NCBI RefSeq assembly: GCF_964204865.1
Contig: NC_135251.1
Coordinates: forward strand, 20,150,001 to 20,214,000
Origin: Styela clava
Taxonomy: Eukaryota > Chordata > Ascidiacea > Stolidobranchia > Styelidae
Direction of reading: 5' to 3'
Length of the DNA stretch: 64,000 nt
In this document: positions 46,222 through 58,219 of the stretch, piece after piece
Layout of the letters: the number at the start of each line of letters is the position of its first letter
Numbering within the stretch: position 1 is the first letter of the stretch
The notes under the pieces: generated by a model
What the model saw: only the letters and a program-made list of their open reading frames with translations
Databases searched by the model: none
Told to the model about the DNA's origin: nothing
Program-made: the position numbers and the translations under genes

Positions 46222-47014
46222 ATCGTCACGCTACTAACCGAATTGCGTAAGTCATTTTTAGCAGTTTTGAGAAAAACGTAAAAAACTTCCTAATGATATT
46301 GCTATGCCATTAAGAGTCAATAATTTGCCATAATTCAATTTTTTGATCGTAGCTGGATTTAAGTTAATTTGTATGACGCATCATGTGACGTCATAATGGC
46401 GCACTGTGACTTAGGCAGAAATGTGTCTATGACTCGGGGACATACGCAATTTTGCAACTTGACTATATGTACCAGTCCTGAAAACCAAACAATCCAAAAA
46501 CGAATGTAATTCTTAGTATATACGATGTCTAATCCCAAAATAGCTAATCTGTTTCAATTACATTATTTTTTTTGTTTAGAAATAGATATTTCATCAATAC
46601 AACACGCTCTGCACATTCACAGACTAAAGTTAAATTTAAAGAATAAAACAGCAATCTACCTTATATAAAAGCCAACCAAGGTGAACTGGACTCAGACAGT
46701 GAATATCACAAGTTCACGCCTTCCTATACTGTAGTATAAATTGAAATTTATAAGCGGTAAGCTAGAATTTAAGATGCAAATATCCTTCGCCGAGGTTATT
46801 TTGCCTTTGTGACGTCACAATAGTCCTGCGGTAGCGATGATGATAATTCATTATGACGAAACAATTGAACAAATTTGCATATCATACAAATACTCTATTT
46901 TTATGGGTTAAAATAAGTTAACAGACAGGTGCGCAGCATTACATAAATACCTATTTTATGAAACACTCAAAGCCGCCAAAAATGACTTACGCAATTCGGT
47001 TATTAGCGTGACGA
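46222..47014. mobile_element. Terminal-inverted-repeat element R4, copy right of gene G
   Basis: Opposite orientation to 41837-42652. Left end ATCGTCACGCTACTAACCGA, right end the inverse TCGGTTATTAGCGTGACGA. Shared interior marks are CTTAGGCAGAAATGTGTCTA and TTTGTGACGTCACAATAGTC. Confidence 0.85.
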
Positions 47015-47788
47015 CATATTGTTCGACTTTAAGTAATATAAGACTCGCATCGAGTCGCATGAAAACGATGGCAAGTTGACACACAATGTATTGATTTGGG
47101 GGCCACCCAATGGTTATATGCTATCTAGATTAGAGCACAAAATTGTTTTAAAGCTCTTCGGACTGACGCACATTATTTCGCAATTTTATCAGGCCCCGCC
47201 TCTTATCAAGGAAAAGTTCTTATTTGTGAAACGTCAAGAGTACTTTCGAACAGGATGCTGCTTTTAAGTGAAAAACGACAGAACGGCAGACAGTTGAAAG
47301 TATACTTAGAAAACTCTCGACATGTTTCTGTCATTTATATAGGAACAAATTTGCCAGGCTATAAAATCATACTTGAAAGTGACTAAAAACATATATGTGC
47401 TTTATGTATAGCTCATATTGTCAGCTGGCGTATCACTTTTCACCTAATATTACAGCTGTTGGTAAAGTAGGATAATCTCAAACAGTGAGGGTATTCAACT
47501 GTACACGTATATTCTGAAATCCAAAGTAATGCATTTTGCAACACTCATTATAATAATCTAAACCACGTTACACAATCACTTGCAATATGTAAGAAATATG
47601 ATATATTATACCATGCACACAGATGTTTCCGGGTACCTCGGTGTTTAGAAACTAACGGGCGCCTATATGTGAATAATTTTAAAAATCTGATATATATATT
47701 AACTCTATAAATTGAAATATCGTCATGTAATATAAAAATACTCCTGTATAAATATCGCATCTCTCAAATTAAGAACTAAATTCCATAT
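47015..47788. other. Intergenic between gene G and lipocalin L1
   Basis: No gene supported. Small frames only. Contains the 3' end of the L1 transcript on the minus strand. Confidence 0.35.
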
Positions 47789-50755
47789 CTAGTACAGACT
47801 TGGAAATTTTTTCATGCGAGTGCAGCCGGACAGATACAAAGAAACACCCGCCCACTGTTCGCCCATTTCTTTTATGAAATTCGTTATCTTCAGAATGGTT
47901 TCAGCCGAGGGATGTGGATCATGGGAAAATATAAATATGTAATGGTCATCTGTCAATGAAGAATAAAAGAACATCAAAAACAAATTAATTAAATTAATTG
48001 AAAAGAAAATGGAAATATAAAGACAAATGTCCAGCTTTATAACAGAATCACCAATGCGATAGTGTGGCTATAATTTTTACGGAAACCGTTTGTTTTAATT
48101 TCTGAGTAATCGTGATACATGGGAATTCTATTAAAAAGAGTTTAAAATGGGATTCTATGATTTGAATTCTCTTACAATTTCAATGTCACCAATAAAATGA
48201 GTCCCTCACCTTCTTCTCCACATAGTGGTATAATAATGAAAGAACTGTAATCAGAGTAGTATCTTTCCGGGTGTTCGTAATGAGAATCAACTTCTGTAAA
48301 AATCAAACTAAAATAATTATTGTCGATGTAAACAACGGAAAAAGATGTTTGTTTGCCTTACACATCAAGCGGGCAATACTTTTAGTTGGAGGTACAAATC
48401 AATCCGAATGGGAAATGTTGGCAGAAATTGCATTAAAAAGTCTTCGGAATTACATCGAAATAAATTAGGCAAGATCAACCGAATATGCTGAAATAATTCC
48501 AAGTATAAGGACGTTCCAATAAAAATCAAATTAGTTAATTTTTATCAATTGGATTTTTACAAGACTAACTACCGTCTTCTATGCTTTCACGTTGGTGGAT
48601 CCGTATATGCATATAATGCAAGGTTACTGTAGCAGAAGTGAAGATAACTATCCTAAGTGATTCAATAGTCTTACTGCACACTAACACAGATATACATACT
48701 TCAACTATGTATTTCTGAGGAAGTCTGACCTGACCGAGATCAGACGAAACGTTACCAAAATATATTTGTGTTAATGTGCAGCAAGACTATTGAATCAATT
48801 AATTAATTTTTAAAATAGGTAATTTAATTTTTTTTGAAAACACATCAATAAAATGGAACCTATCTATATTTACTGTTAGTTTAATTGCTCTATTCATTAC
48901 ACATTACAGTATATTTACGGTACCGACCTTTCTTGGCTTCTTGAGAGTTTTGTAAGTGGTGATTTTCCAAGTCTATGTCCATTTCACGCAAGAAAACCTT
49001 GTCTGAATCGAATGAAATATGACTGGTTGATATGACTTTGAAAAAGCAACACTTTGTTAGATTCAATACAAACGAGATTACTAAGAAGAAACGTTATGAA
49101 CAACAATTGGTACATTATTGGTTCCATAATCTTTGCACCCGTAAATGGCACCCAAGATATTTACACCTGTATACATTTGCACCCACGGACATTTGCACTC
49201 ATGTACAATTGCACTCGTACGTACATATGCTCTTGCAGATTTTAGCACCAAGTTACAGATTGCATTCATAGACATTTGCACCCACGGATATTTGCACCTA
49301 TAGACATTTTCACCCATGGATTTTCGCACCCACTAACTTTGCAACCACGGACCTTTGCATCCATACATTTCAACCCATAGATTTTAGGACCTGCATATAG
49401 ACTGCACCCGTGGGTGTATGCACATGGGTACAAATGGACGTATCTGGAAATTTACATGGATAAAAATGTACGTGAGTGCAAATGTCACAACGCCGTCACC
49501 GAATTATTGAACACAAATTGGACCTTTGGATCGTTTTGTTAATATGTTGTCAGAATTTTTCTTCTAATTATTGGAAAAAAATCGATTTTCTCTTTAACTA
49601 CTGGACCAACTGCATTGAAATTTTTAGTAATCAATTGTTGCTGTCGCCGGAAGGCTATTACTCTCATTTATTCCAAAATGTTATATGAATCTTATGAGAT
49701 CTGATATTTCATCCAAAATTCCCTGTAATATGTTTTATTCGTGGGAATACGGCTATTAATCCGCCAATCGTGACGGCTGTCTTGCGTTTTGATTTTGCAA
49801 AATCTTGCGACGTGAAAGTCAGAAGTTTCTCGATATCGGTGCACTGTAGGTATCTGATGCACATTGTAAAAGGTAAAGTACTGTAAATAATTTAATACTA
49901 CAGTTGTTAGTGGAATCTTTCGGCATTTTAATTGACGCTTGCACAAGACGCATGAATGAATCAGCATTGTCACAGAGCCTGGTAAAGCTAGCAAAGTACG
50001 GTTACCGGACGAGTACGTCACGATGGTCGACAATTTCAGCTTCGTCCAGGATATGGTGTTAGGGGAAATTGTGAGTAAAATATTTCGTTTTTGTTTTCGT
50101 GTCCATATATTTAAGAATTTTTCTCTTGTTAAGCGATTGAGGTTCGTTTCCGTTCAAACTGTGCTTTTAGTATACACCAAAGTAAATTAAACTCACCTTC
50201 GGTTCGATTACGGAAATATATATTTAATCCACGATGAAAGTAGTGAAATGGCATTTCATAATATTTTGTACTCTCACTAAAATGTATAAGATTTCACGAT
50301 AAACACGGTTATATTTATGTTTAATTCACTATTTTGAGGTAGATTTAACTTTTATAACCTTACCAAGAGCCATTAAGCAATTATAAATACATATCATGTG
50401 TCAATGTTTAAAATAGTAATTTTGAAAAAAAAAACATGCAAATATCTTACTTTTCTCGTATCGCGAAAAAACGGAATTTTCCACCAGATTTTGTTGATTC
50501 AAATTCACTCGCTATAAAGCAGGAGACAACGCGGTCTAAAACGTCGCCAGCATTCAAAATTTGATACCAAACCCCTGATATCTGAAAAAAAGCATCAATT
50601 TAAAATATATATAATTTTTTTGTGTATTTATAGCGCTTTAGAAACATTACCTTGTCCCAATCGAAGTCATTCACAGGTTCGGGTAATCTACATTGTTTTG
50701 TTTTCACCCCAATAATAGTCAAAGTAAGCAGAAGAAATATTGAAATATTTATCAT
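47789..50755 (-). CDS. Lipocalin-like secreted protein L1
   Basis: Minus-strand exons: 50651-50755, 50451-50581, 48919-49022, 48210-48293, 47789-47949; 585 nt, 194 aa. Starts with a signal peptide (MINISIFLLLTLTIIG, then VKTKQC). SGVWYQIL is the lipocalin GxW motif of the first strand. Cysteines in QCRLPEP, VSCFIA, PLCGEE and LSGCTR match those of L2 in position. The C-terminal helix ETILKITNFIKEMGEQW matches L2 and L3. Exons 1, 2, 4 and 5 are secure by similarity to L2; exon 3 is set by phase, and an alternative donor at 48928 (GT at 48926-48927) would shorten it by 9 nt. Product: a small extracellular carrier of hydrophobic ligands; ligand unknown. Divergent from L2, starts about 2.4 kb apart. 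Confidence 0.75.
48659..48796. mobile_element. Palindromic element, L1 intron 3
   Basis: 138-bp hairpin: GATTCAATAGTCTTACTGCA at the left and its inverse at the right, with a CAGACTTCCTCAGA-type centre. Fragments of the family lie at about 18345-18430 and 26690-26760. Confidence 0.75.
49126..49495. mobile_element. TTTGCACCC-repeat element, L1 intron 2
   Basis: About 370 bp of degenerate 14-20-bp units around ACATTTGCACCCACGG, ending with the inverse unit (ACGTGAGTGCAAATGT). Relative of the palindromic element at 28454-28656. Frames through it are artefacts. Confidence 0.75.
49690..50130. repeat. Dispersed repeat R3, copy 2 (L1 intron 2)
   Basis: Counterpart of 41080-41500. Includes TCCAGGATATGGTGTTAG and TCCATATATTTAAG. 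Function unknown. Confidence 0.5.
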
Positions 50756-53193
50756 TGTAATTCACCTATTAATATATATAATTTAACTAGAAAAACCTAT
50801 AAGTCGTTATGATAGAAATAGGTAATGATAACAGGGTGTTAGCACAGAAACCTGTTCCTTAACATAACATAAGTAACTAGAAGCAAAAGTTTTTAACCTG
50901 CGTGAGGGTACGATCTATTGATACACAAAGGGAAAATGATGACAATGATTGTTGAGGCATCTTCCCAAGCGCAATAAATACGCTTGACAACGCCCTGTTA
51001 CCCTGCGTAGATTATTAAGATTGTGGACCGATATGGATAATTATAAATTATGAACAAGAAGCTTATAATATTCCCCGGTGCTCGGCAAACCCGTTCTTGA
51101 AATGTCGTGATGATCAGAGAAGATCAGATCTTGTTTTTCAGAACTATGAGATATACATAGTTTTCGAAAATGAGGCAACCTGTTTTTTGAAACCTATCAG
51201 CTTTCATTCCAGGCCTACACAAGCAACGGTAATTGATCAAGACTTTCACTTCTCGGATAAATATGAAAAACTTACTTTATCTGATGCTGAATGCAAACAT
51301 TGTACAAGTATCGTGAGTGCAGTTTTGTATACACTTTAATTTACACTCAAATTTCACTGAAGGAGAAGGAATACTAAAAATCAACATAAATCAATTACGT
51401 AAATAGGCCTACCAACATAAGCGAGTGTCTGGAACCCAATACTTTTTGAAGAAAAGTCAAATCAAGTTACAATATATAAACGAGAATATCGGTCGGAGGC
51501 CGAAGACTTATCGATCGAAACTGCGGTTTCGATCCATGACTCTATAGTGACACCGCGTGTCTCATCACTAATTAATTAATAACTCGCTAATTATACGGAA
51601 TAATTCCAATCCAATAATCATCCAAAATCAATAGGCTTCTGGTCCGAGATATGATGAATGCACATGCAAAATTTGGAGAAGATTCAACCACGCCTTCATG
51701 AGATATTGCGTGCATCTAACAGACAAACAGACAGACAAACAGACATACACCTATCAACATACTTACCGATCTAAAGATCGATAAGTAACAACTAATCAAA
51801 TATTATTGTTCTGCAATAGCCTAAACGTTGTAATTAAATACCTCAGAAAACGCATTCTATTTGCCTTATGCATGAGCGCAAAGTGATCACCTTTCGCTAA
51901 TCATTTTACACTAATGTATACATATCACGAAATATACATATTCAATAAACATGATAATCTGGGCTAGTTTACAATCTAAAACACACATATATATATATGT
52001 ACTATATCGTACAAGCTTGCCCTACCTTCAAACTAACAAAAATCTCATAATGTTCTCATATTTCTTCCAAGCAGTTATTTATTCTTACACGTATAAGATT
52101 GATGAATGAAGTTTCACATTTCAAATATTGATCTCCTCAAATCCTTTGCTTCAGACTTCCTCACTGTGTAACGTATACATCCAGTCAACACAAAATAATC
52201 TGAGTAGGGATTTAAAAAAATATTTTTGACGTAGAAATTTTAAGTATCAGTATTAACCATAGCTTGTCAATCTTCAAATATTCAGAGTAAATAGGTGAGA
52301 TGAACGAGTGACCACTTTATGTGGGTGAGTATTCTTGCTCGTGAACATAGATTTTATTTGCACAATATTTCTAGGTATTTTGTATTGTAACGTTCCTCAG
52401 AATCAATTTCATGTCTTCTTCCGTTTTGGGACTTTGAAGTAAGCAAACCGTCCATCTAGAAAACACATTATCATGAAGCAAGCCAGTATAAGTATAATTT
52501 GTTAGGACAGAAATTTCAAATATAATTCATTTATTTATCAGAGCTAACTTAAGTGGCCAACTAGCCAATATGCTTTTATTCTAAATATTCGCATTCGAGA
52601 CGAATGTACATGACTATTGATATCGGATGTGTTTATAAATAAACAAAGGATAAAATTATGTGTAAAATATGCATAAATGTGTCAAAAATGCTGAGAACTA
52701 TTTAATACAAAATACAAGATTTTGAAAAACATAAACTATAAATATTTAGCTAGAGTGATTCTGATTTCATTGAAGTGTACATGATTGAAAATTATAATAC
52801 AGAAAACGATTATCCCCCTCACGTATGTAGCGATGTTGGTCATCATAGATATAAAAATGTTGGTAATCAAATTAGCCGACTTTTGACTGCAACTATAGCC
52901 GAGTGTAATCGTTAAGTTAGACACTAAGTCTAAACACAATAAACTTCCACTCAGTAATGCGTTTTTACTGCAGTCATCTTAACCGTTGTTTTAACGTCTC
53001 CAATGCAAGCAGACGTTACTATACGTGCTTAGGTACAACAGTTTCCTTCTCGTCTTATCAATTCCATTTTACAAAGCCCGAACTGATAGCAGGTTAGCGT
53101 AAACTGAGGGACTACTACTGGCAAGCATGATCATTCAGTTGTGAGACGTATTTATTTAATTTTGATTCGCGCAGTCAGACATTTATTCACATA
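50756..53193. other. Shared 5' region of divergent lipocalins L1 and L2
   Basis: No gene supported. Holds repeat R1 (51478-51792). The L1 promoter should lie near 50760-51000 on the minus strand and the L2 promoter just left of 53194; no clear TATA box decides either. Confidence 0.4.
51478..51792 (+). repeat. Dispersed repeat R1, longest copy
   Basis: 315 bp, same orientation as the copy in A intron 4. Includes AATTAATTAATAACTCGCTA and CAGACAGACAAACAGACA, ending ACCGATCTAAAGATCGATAA. Confidence 0.8.
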
Positions 53194-55990
53194 ATGCTGT
53201 TTGTCATATTTTATGTATACTCGATGATTGTCACTACAGAAGCTTCTTTGGCCAAAACGGCTTTATGTAAACTTCCACAATCAGAAAAGGATTTCGATTG
53301 GGAGAAGGTAAGATTTGGATATAATATAAACATATGTGTTGTATATAATATAAACATATAAAAAATGAGCTTAAAATGCCGGTGACAAGAATTATGGTGA
53401 TATAGATGATGGTGATGAACTGATGATGATATATATTTATAGGGAGAATAATGTACCCAAGAGTCTATACAGCTAGTGTAGAGATTTATTCTCGTCAACA
53501 AAATTTATACGCTGTATATTTTTCTCCAGATTTTCCAATTGGAAATTTCCAATTCCAACTCTCCTCTTCGTATAGAAATTTGAGCCTCGTGTCAATCGCT
53601 ATCTACTGGCATCTCTTTCAAAAATATGAATCTACAATACATATATATATTTGTATATATTACCGTGCAATTATAGTGAAATGCAATTCTTTTGTTGGGA
53701 CTTTTCTATGAGCAAACGTATAAAAAGAACACAGTGAAAAACACGCACGAAAACCAGTGCTCTGGCCCACTGAGTCTAACTAAATTACAATTTTTTACAA
53801 CAAAACAATCACCTCAAATGTAAGATGAAAAACGCACTTTATAAAATGTGTATTGTTTTTTTTTATGTAATGAGTTTCATGTAACAATGTAATAAAATGA
53901 TGGCATATCATATGATGGCACATACAATTCGATAAAGATTCGCAAAACCTTAAAGTTTGCCGAAGAAAGTTGAATGTAAAAGAATAGTACAACTTATAGG
54001 AGCCATGTAGAATTTGGTATTTATTTGCAGCTATTGTGGGATTTCCGACGATAAGGCGCCAAGCCAATGTCTTGTATACAGACTACAAAATATTTTCTTT
54101 CGTTTTCTCTGAAGGTTCCGAAAGATAATTGGTATCAAATACTAAACGTTGGCGACATTCTTGATGAAGCAGTATCGTGTTTTGTCGCAAAGAATTTTCG
54201 AAAAACGGATTTTGGCGGGATATACGACTTCGTTGTGGACGTGGGGTGAGTGGATGTTGCTAATGTTTCAAAAATGGTCTAAAAAGATTATTTATTATCA
54301 AATAATATTTAAGAGGTAAAATAATTGCTGCGTAAATTGTTTTACTTTTTGTTGGAAACAAACAGAGATGCAAAACAACATACTGTTGAGTTTAAATTCC
54401 ACCGTGAGGGACTGAATCGATATATCCGGTATCGTGATGAAGGTAAGATGTTTGTTTTCATAAATTGCGCTTCGTGAAAGTGATCGTATAACAAATTGAC
54501 TGTGTAAATCGATTTTTTTACCCAGTAACAGCTTCTTTTTACAGAAAGCGCCTTCAATTCGTTACTTTCGTCGTTCAGTTTTTATTCTCATTTGGATATC
54601 CACAAGTGTGAAAAATTAAACATCCGATAACAAGGATTCGTTACTACGTCTAAAAAATCATTATTCGTTTCATTTAGACCAGTCATTTATTTATGATATG
54701 ACAAATGCTAGGAAACAGCATCATCTGGAAGATAAAAGCATGGATTCTGACGGTAGAGCATAAAAATATTCAAATCATATTCATATATATACGAAGGAAA
54801 ATACAATCTGATATATATCATTGTTGGCAGATTGCTAGTTTAGTTTTTTTGAAGCAGAATAAGTTATTCCTATTTGTCTTCCCCTGGAAGATATTATTGT
54901 TCACATAGACAAATTATCAGGCTTGTTCATGGGACATTATTACTGTCCCATCCCATCCTATGGGATTACCATTGGAATACAGTTTGATAAAAATTAATAA
55001 ATTCATGAAAATTTAGGTTTAGTGCCTGCAAAACAACAGAATCCATTGAATTTGTTAACTTTCAAATTCAGAAGTATTGTCTAACTATGACAATCAGTAT
55101 CATTCTATTTCTGACTCACTCTGCTTATTCAGCAAATTACCAATGTCCTACTCATCGACTGTTTATAATAATTCAATTAATCGGGGTAATTACTGCACCA
55201 TTTCCTCAATTTTTATGTAACATGCAAATCTGATGTACAGAGCTCTATAAAAAGTTCAATAAACCCCCTTTCTTCGGCCCGATCGCGAATGACGTTTCTG
55301 ACTCTCTGATTGTCTATAGTATATATACGAACTATGGTGTTCCCACGTTACCTTACCATCATGTCAAAATCGCGCCGGAAAGGACATAATGTTAATTTTG
55401 TTGACGCATAAAACATAATCCTATATGAAATTGTCCCATTTGTCGTGTGTGTCCCATGAGAAATAGAGACGTTTGCTGTCCCATCATAGCTCGTTTCTCC
55501 TATCATTCAAAGCTTATTGCTCAGTTATTCATGTTATTTGTAATTTCAAAAATTTCAAACTTATTTTTGAAAAACCTTGCTTTTCTTTATTTACAGCAAA
55601 TATCTACTATAAATTTCCACAAAGTTATTACTCAGATTATAAATCTTACATCATTGTACCACAATGCGGATTTAAAGGTAACAATTATTGTATCCTGCCT
55701 TCTTCATTTTATAATATCTCAAAACGATAAATCAAGTGATCGTTTACGCACTTTGAAATTAATAATATTATTCGAAATAAAGTTTAGTGTAAATGAACTT
55801 TTTGCCGAATTTGTTTTCAATTTCAGGAAAACATTTCCTGTGGGTGTTGACTAGAACACCAAGTCCATCTGCAACAGATTTGATCAAAATAACGAACGTC
55901 ATCGAAAAGATGGGAAATGAGTGGGCTGAAGTACCTTTATACATGTCAGGGTGTCCGGCGTTAGATGGTAACAACTACATGGATGTGTGA
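53194..55990 (+). CDS. Lipocalin-like secreted protein L2
   Basis: Exons 53194-53307, 54115-54245, 54366-54442, 55597-55677, 55827-55990; 567 nt, 188 aa. Intron phases and the 131-nt exon 2 match L1. Signal peptide at residues about 1-20. The first-strand motif reads KDNWYQIL, so the Gly of GxW is lost while Trp and Tyr stay. Cysteines in LCKLPQ, VSCFVA, PQCGFK and MSGCPA match L1. Exon 4 has SYYSDYKSYIIVPQC beside YYSDYSSFIIIPLC in L1. The C-terminal helix is DLIKITNVIEKMGNEW. The exon 2 acceptor is AAG, weaker than usual. Expected to be an extracellular carrier of small hydrophobic ligands; ligand unknown. Confidence 0.8.
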
Positions 55991-56657
55991 AATATTTGAA
56001 ACATTTTTTCTCTTGTTAATTTAAATAACACATTAATTTAAATGCATCTTATACGAATGGACATTTGTGGACTAAATTTGAATGTTGATAAAATCGAAGA
56101 TTAATTTACACTCCTGTCCAATTCCTATTCAGCTAATACAATTTATATAACGTGTACGTCTTTTATCAGAACATGTATTTGTTTGGGAAATGGGGAAAGA
56201 TATAATCTCGGCATGTGCCGGAACAGGATTCAAATCAATACGTAGTGGATTTTAAAAAATTATTTCTAGACGGAAGTGCACACAGTGCATGAAATTTTAA
56301 TTTACGATGTTAAAGAATAAGAATACATAATATATATATGGTTATGGCCTCCCATAATTATAACTATGGTCTGTGGCATTAAGGTTATCTATTTCATTAA
56401 TCGAAGTTTGTGCTGTCGAATTCACATTGCTTATTGTTGCATAATTTCCATCAACCAGGACAACCAGCACGATGAAATGATATGAATTTATGTCATATAT
56501 TACGGATAAATTATAAATCAATATGACATCTCTCCTTCTTGAGTGGAATCCGGTATTGATCAATTTTTCATCAACACATGTGCAAACAAAATTGCACGTT
56601 AGGCTTAATGTACGACGGTGATAGCTTTCGAAACGAGGCTTTACAACAGCTTTCAAA

Positions 56658-57317
56658 ATGAAGTCAGTATATATTACCCTGCTGATCTCAATTTCTGTGT
56701 CTCTTGTTAGTAGTCAGTTGCAATGTCGACTTCCAGAGAAAAAAATGTTGGTGGACTGGCAACGACTCAGTGGCGAGTGGTATGAGATTCTAAATGCTAA
56801 CGTCACGGTAGATGAATTAAGCAGCAATTGCTATGGGATGAAGGAAATACAACAAACCGAGCTGGGCGGAGTGTTAAAAGAAATCGACTATCATTTAAGT
56901 GAAAAAACCTACGACGTCATTACTGTTCGATATATATTGAATCGGAATAGTGGATATTATTGGATTGGCTCAGAAGCCGATTACAAATGGACATTGGAAT
57001 TTGGAACTGATGTGTCTGGCCGTTCACGTCAGATCGGAGAAGTTGCAAAAAAGATAGCAAAAACGTTATCTAAAAATCTTTTATACATCTTCACTGATTA
57101 TGATAATGTAATAATTTTTGCGAGTTGCCTCGAAGAAAGTATTGAAGGACAAAATAGAGGAATTTGGGCATACGGAAGAAGCACAAATACTACAGCGAAC
57201 GACGTCTTACATGTTGTGAACCAACTCGTTCACATGGGAGATGAATGGAGTGCAACACCCTTATTTAGGACGGGATGCGTAGGGACTGAACTGGCCGTGT
57301 ATTGCAAAAATAAATGA
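56658..57317 (+). CDS. Lipocalin-like secreted protein L3, single exon
   Basis: An uninterrupted 219-aa frame from an ATG in a good context (CAAAATG). Signal peptide MKSVYITLLISISVSLVSS, then QLQCRLPEKK. DWQRLSGEWYEIL has an intact lipocalin GxW. Later SNC, ASCLEE and RTGC match the four-cysteine plan of L1/L2, and the C-terminal helix VLHVVNQLVHMGDEW matches theirs. The positions of all four introns of L1/L2 are filled with coding sequence. Two NxS/T sites (NVT near 49, NTT near 177) suggest glycosylation. The last codons AAAAATAAATGA contain AATAAA over the stop. Either a retrocopy or a gene that lost its introns; no poly(A) tail is seen. Confidence 0.9.
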   Translation: MKSVYITLLISISVSLVSSQLQCRLPEKKMLVDWQRLSGEWYEILNANVTVDELSSNCYGMKEIQQTELGGVLKEIDYHLSEKTYDVITVRYILNRNSGYYWIGSEADYKWTLEFGTDVSGRSRQIGEVAKKIAKTLSKNLLYIFTDYDNVIIFASCLEESIEGQNRGIWAYGRSTNTTANDVLHVVNQLVHMGDEWSATPLFRTGCVGTELAVYCKNK

Positions 57318-57600
57318 AAAGTAATCATTACGGACTTCGAGCGACCACTGACCACCAGCACGCAACCATCGTTAGCGGTGACGAAATACGGTCGCGGCGA
57401 TAAAACCTTAATGATTTGATTTCCGCATGTCAGAATAGTAGCATCACGTTTTGAACTGGACCTATATAATACCAAACATAGCGTATATTCAGGTTATTTT
57501 TTGGAAAAATATTTAAAAGTGGTTTTGTATTTGAACTTAATTTACATTATCTTTTTACTTTTTAGATAGATAATACAGCAATATTGGACGTCTAATACAT
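57318..57600. other. 3' flank of L3
   Basis: Non-coding. One isolated minisatellite-like unit (GGTGACGAAATACGGTCG) at about 57376-57393 foreshadows the array that follows. Confidence 0.5.
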
Positions 57601-57614
57601 TTGAAGCAAGTATA

Positions 57615-57860
57615 TGGGTGACGAAATGCGGTCGTTGTGTGTCAAAATGGGCGTGACGAAATAGGGTCGTCGAGTCAAGTTAGGGGTGGCGAAATACGGT
57701 CGGTGCGTGACAGATTGGGTTTGACGAAATACGGTCGTTGCGTGGTGTCAGGTTAGGGGTGACGAAATGCGGTAGGGGGAGGTGTCAGATTAGAGGTGAC
57801 GAAATACGGTCGAGACGTGTCAGAATGTAGATGGCAAAATATGACTGAGCGTGTCAAATT
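57615..57860 (+). repeat. Minisatellite, about 7 units of 33-40 bp
   Basis: Degenerate units of the form TGACGAAATACGGTCG, then TTGCGTGTCAGATTAGGGG. Unit length varies and the units differ from each other, so the array is old or unequal. There are no spacer/repeat regularities of a CRISPR. Confidence 0.85.
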
Positions 57861-58092
57861 ACCGCAAATCTGGCAGTAGGGTGCCGGTACGTATACCATC
57901 ACATCTGTATTTAGGTATTTATGTATTTCTGTATTTATATGTAATAAACATATAAATAATTTTAAAATAATAATAAATTTTCATGTCCTCAAATAGTGTC
58001 AAACAATTTTTTTTTCTATATCTAACCTTTTATGTTACTTAATTATGCATTGAAATGACATGAAAAAATGTGTTTTTTGTCATCGTGCAAAG

Positions 58093-58219
58093 TGATTGTG
58101 ATTTAATTTAAATTTGACGTACGACTGGGATCACTCTGCATAGAGAGACTAAAATTAACGAAATCTCTCTATGCATATGGATCGAGTCGTATGACAAATT
58201 TTATTTAAATCAAAATCAG
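58093..58219. mobile_element. Palindromic element of about 127 bp
   Basis: Left arm with TTTGACGTACGACTGGGATC and TCTGCATAGAGAGA; right arm TCTCTCTATGCATATGGATC and GAGTCGTATGACAAA is its inverse. Non-coding MITE-like hairpin. Confidence 0.75.

Noticed and set aside
49032-49329. Frames of 60-80 codons on both strands
   Set aside because: Produced by the short TTTGCACCC units of a repeat element.
54067-54114. Extension of L2 exon 2 upstream in the same frame
   Set aside because: Sequence similarity to L1 starts only after the AAG acceptor, and exon length then equals the 131 nt of L1.
56342-56656. 104-codon minus frame ending next to the L3 start
   Set aside because: No family, no signal peptide, no splice support; it overlaps the expected L3 promoter.
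57615-57860. CRISPR-like repeat array
   Set aside because: Units are directly adjacent, unequal and diverged, with no unique spacers, in an animal genome.
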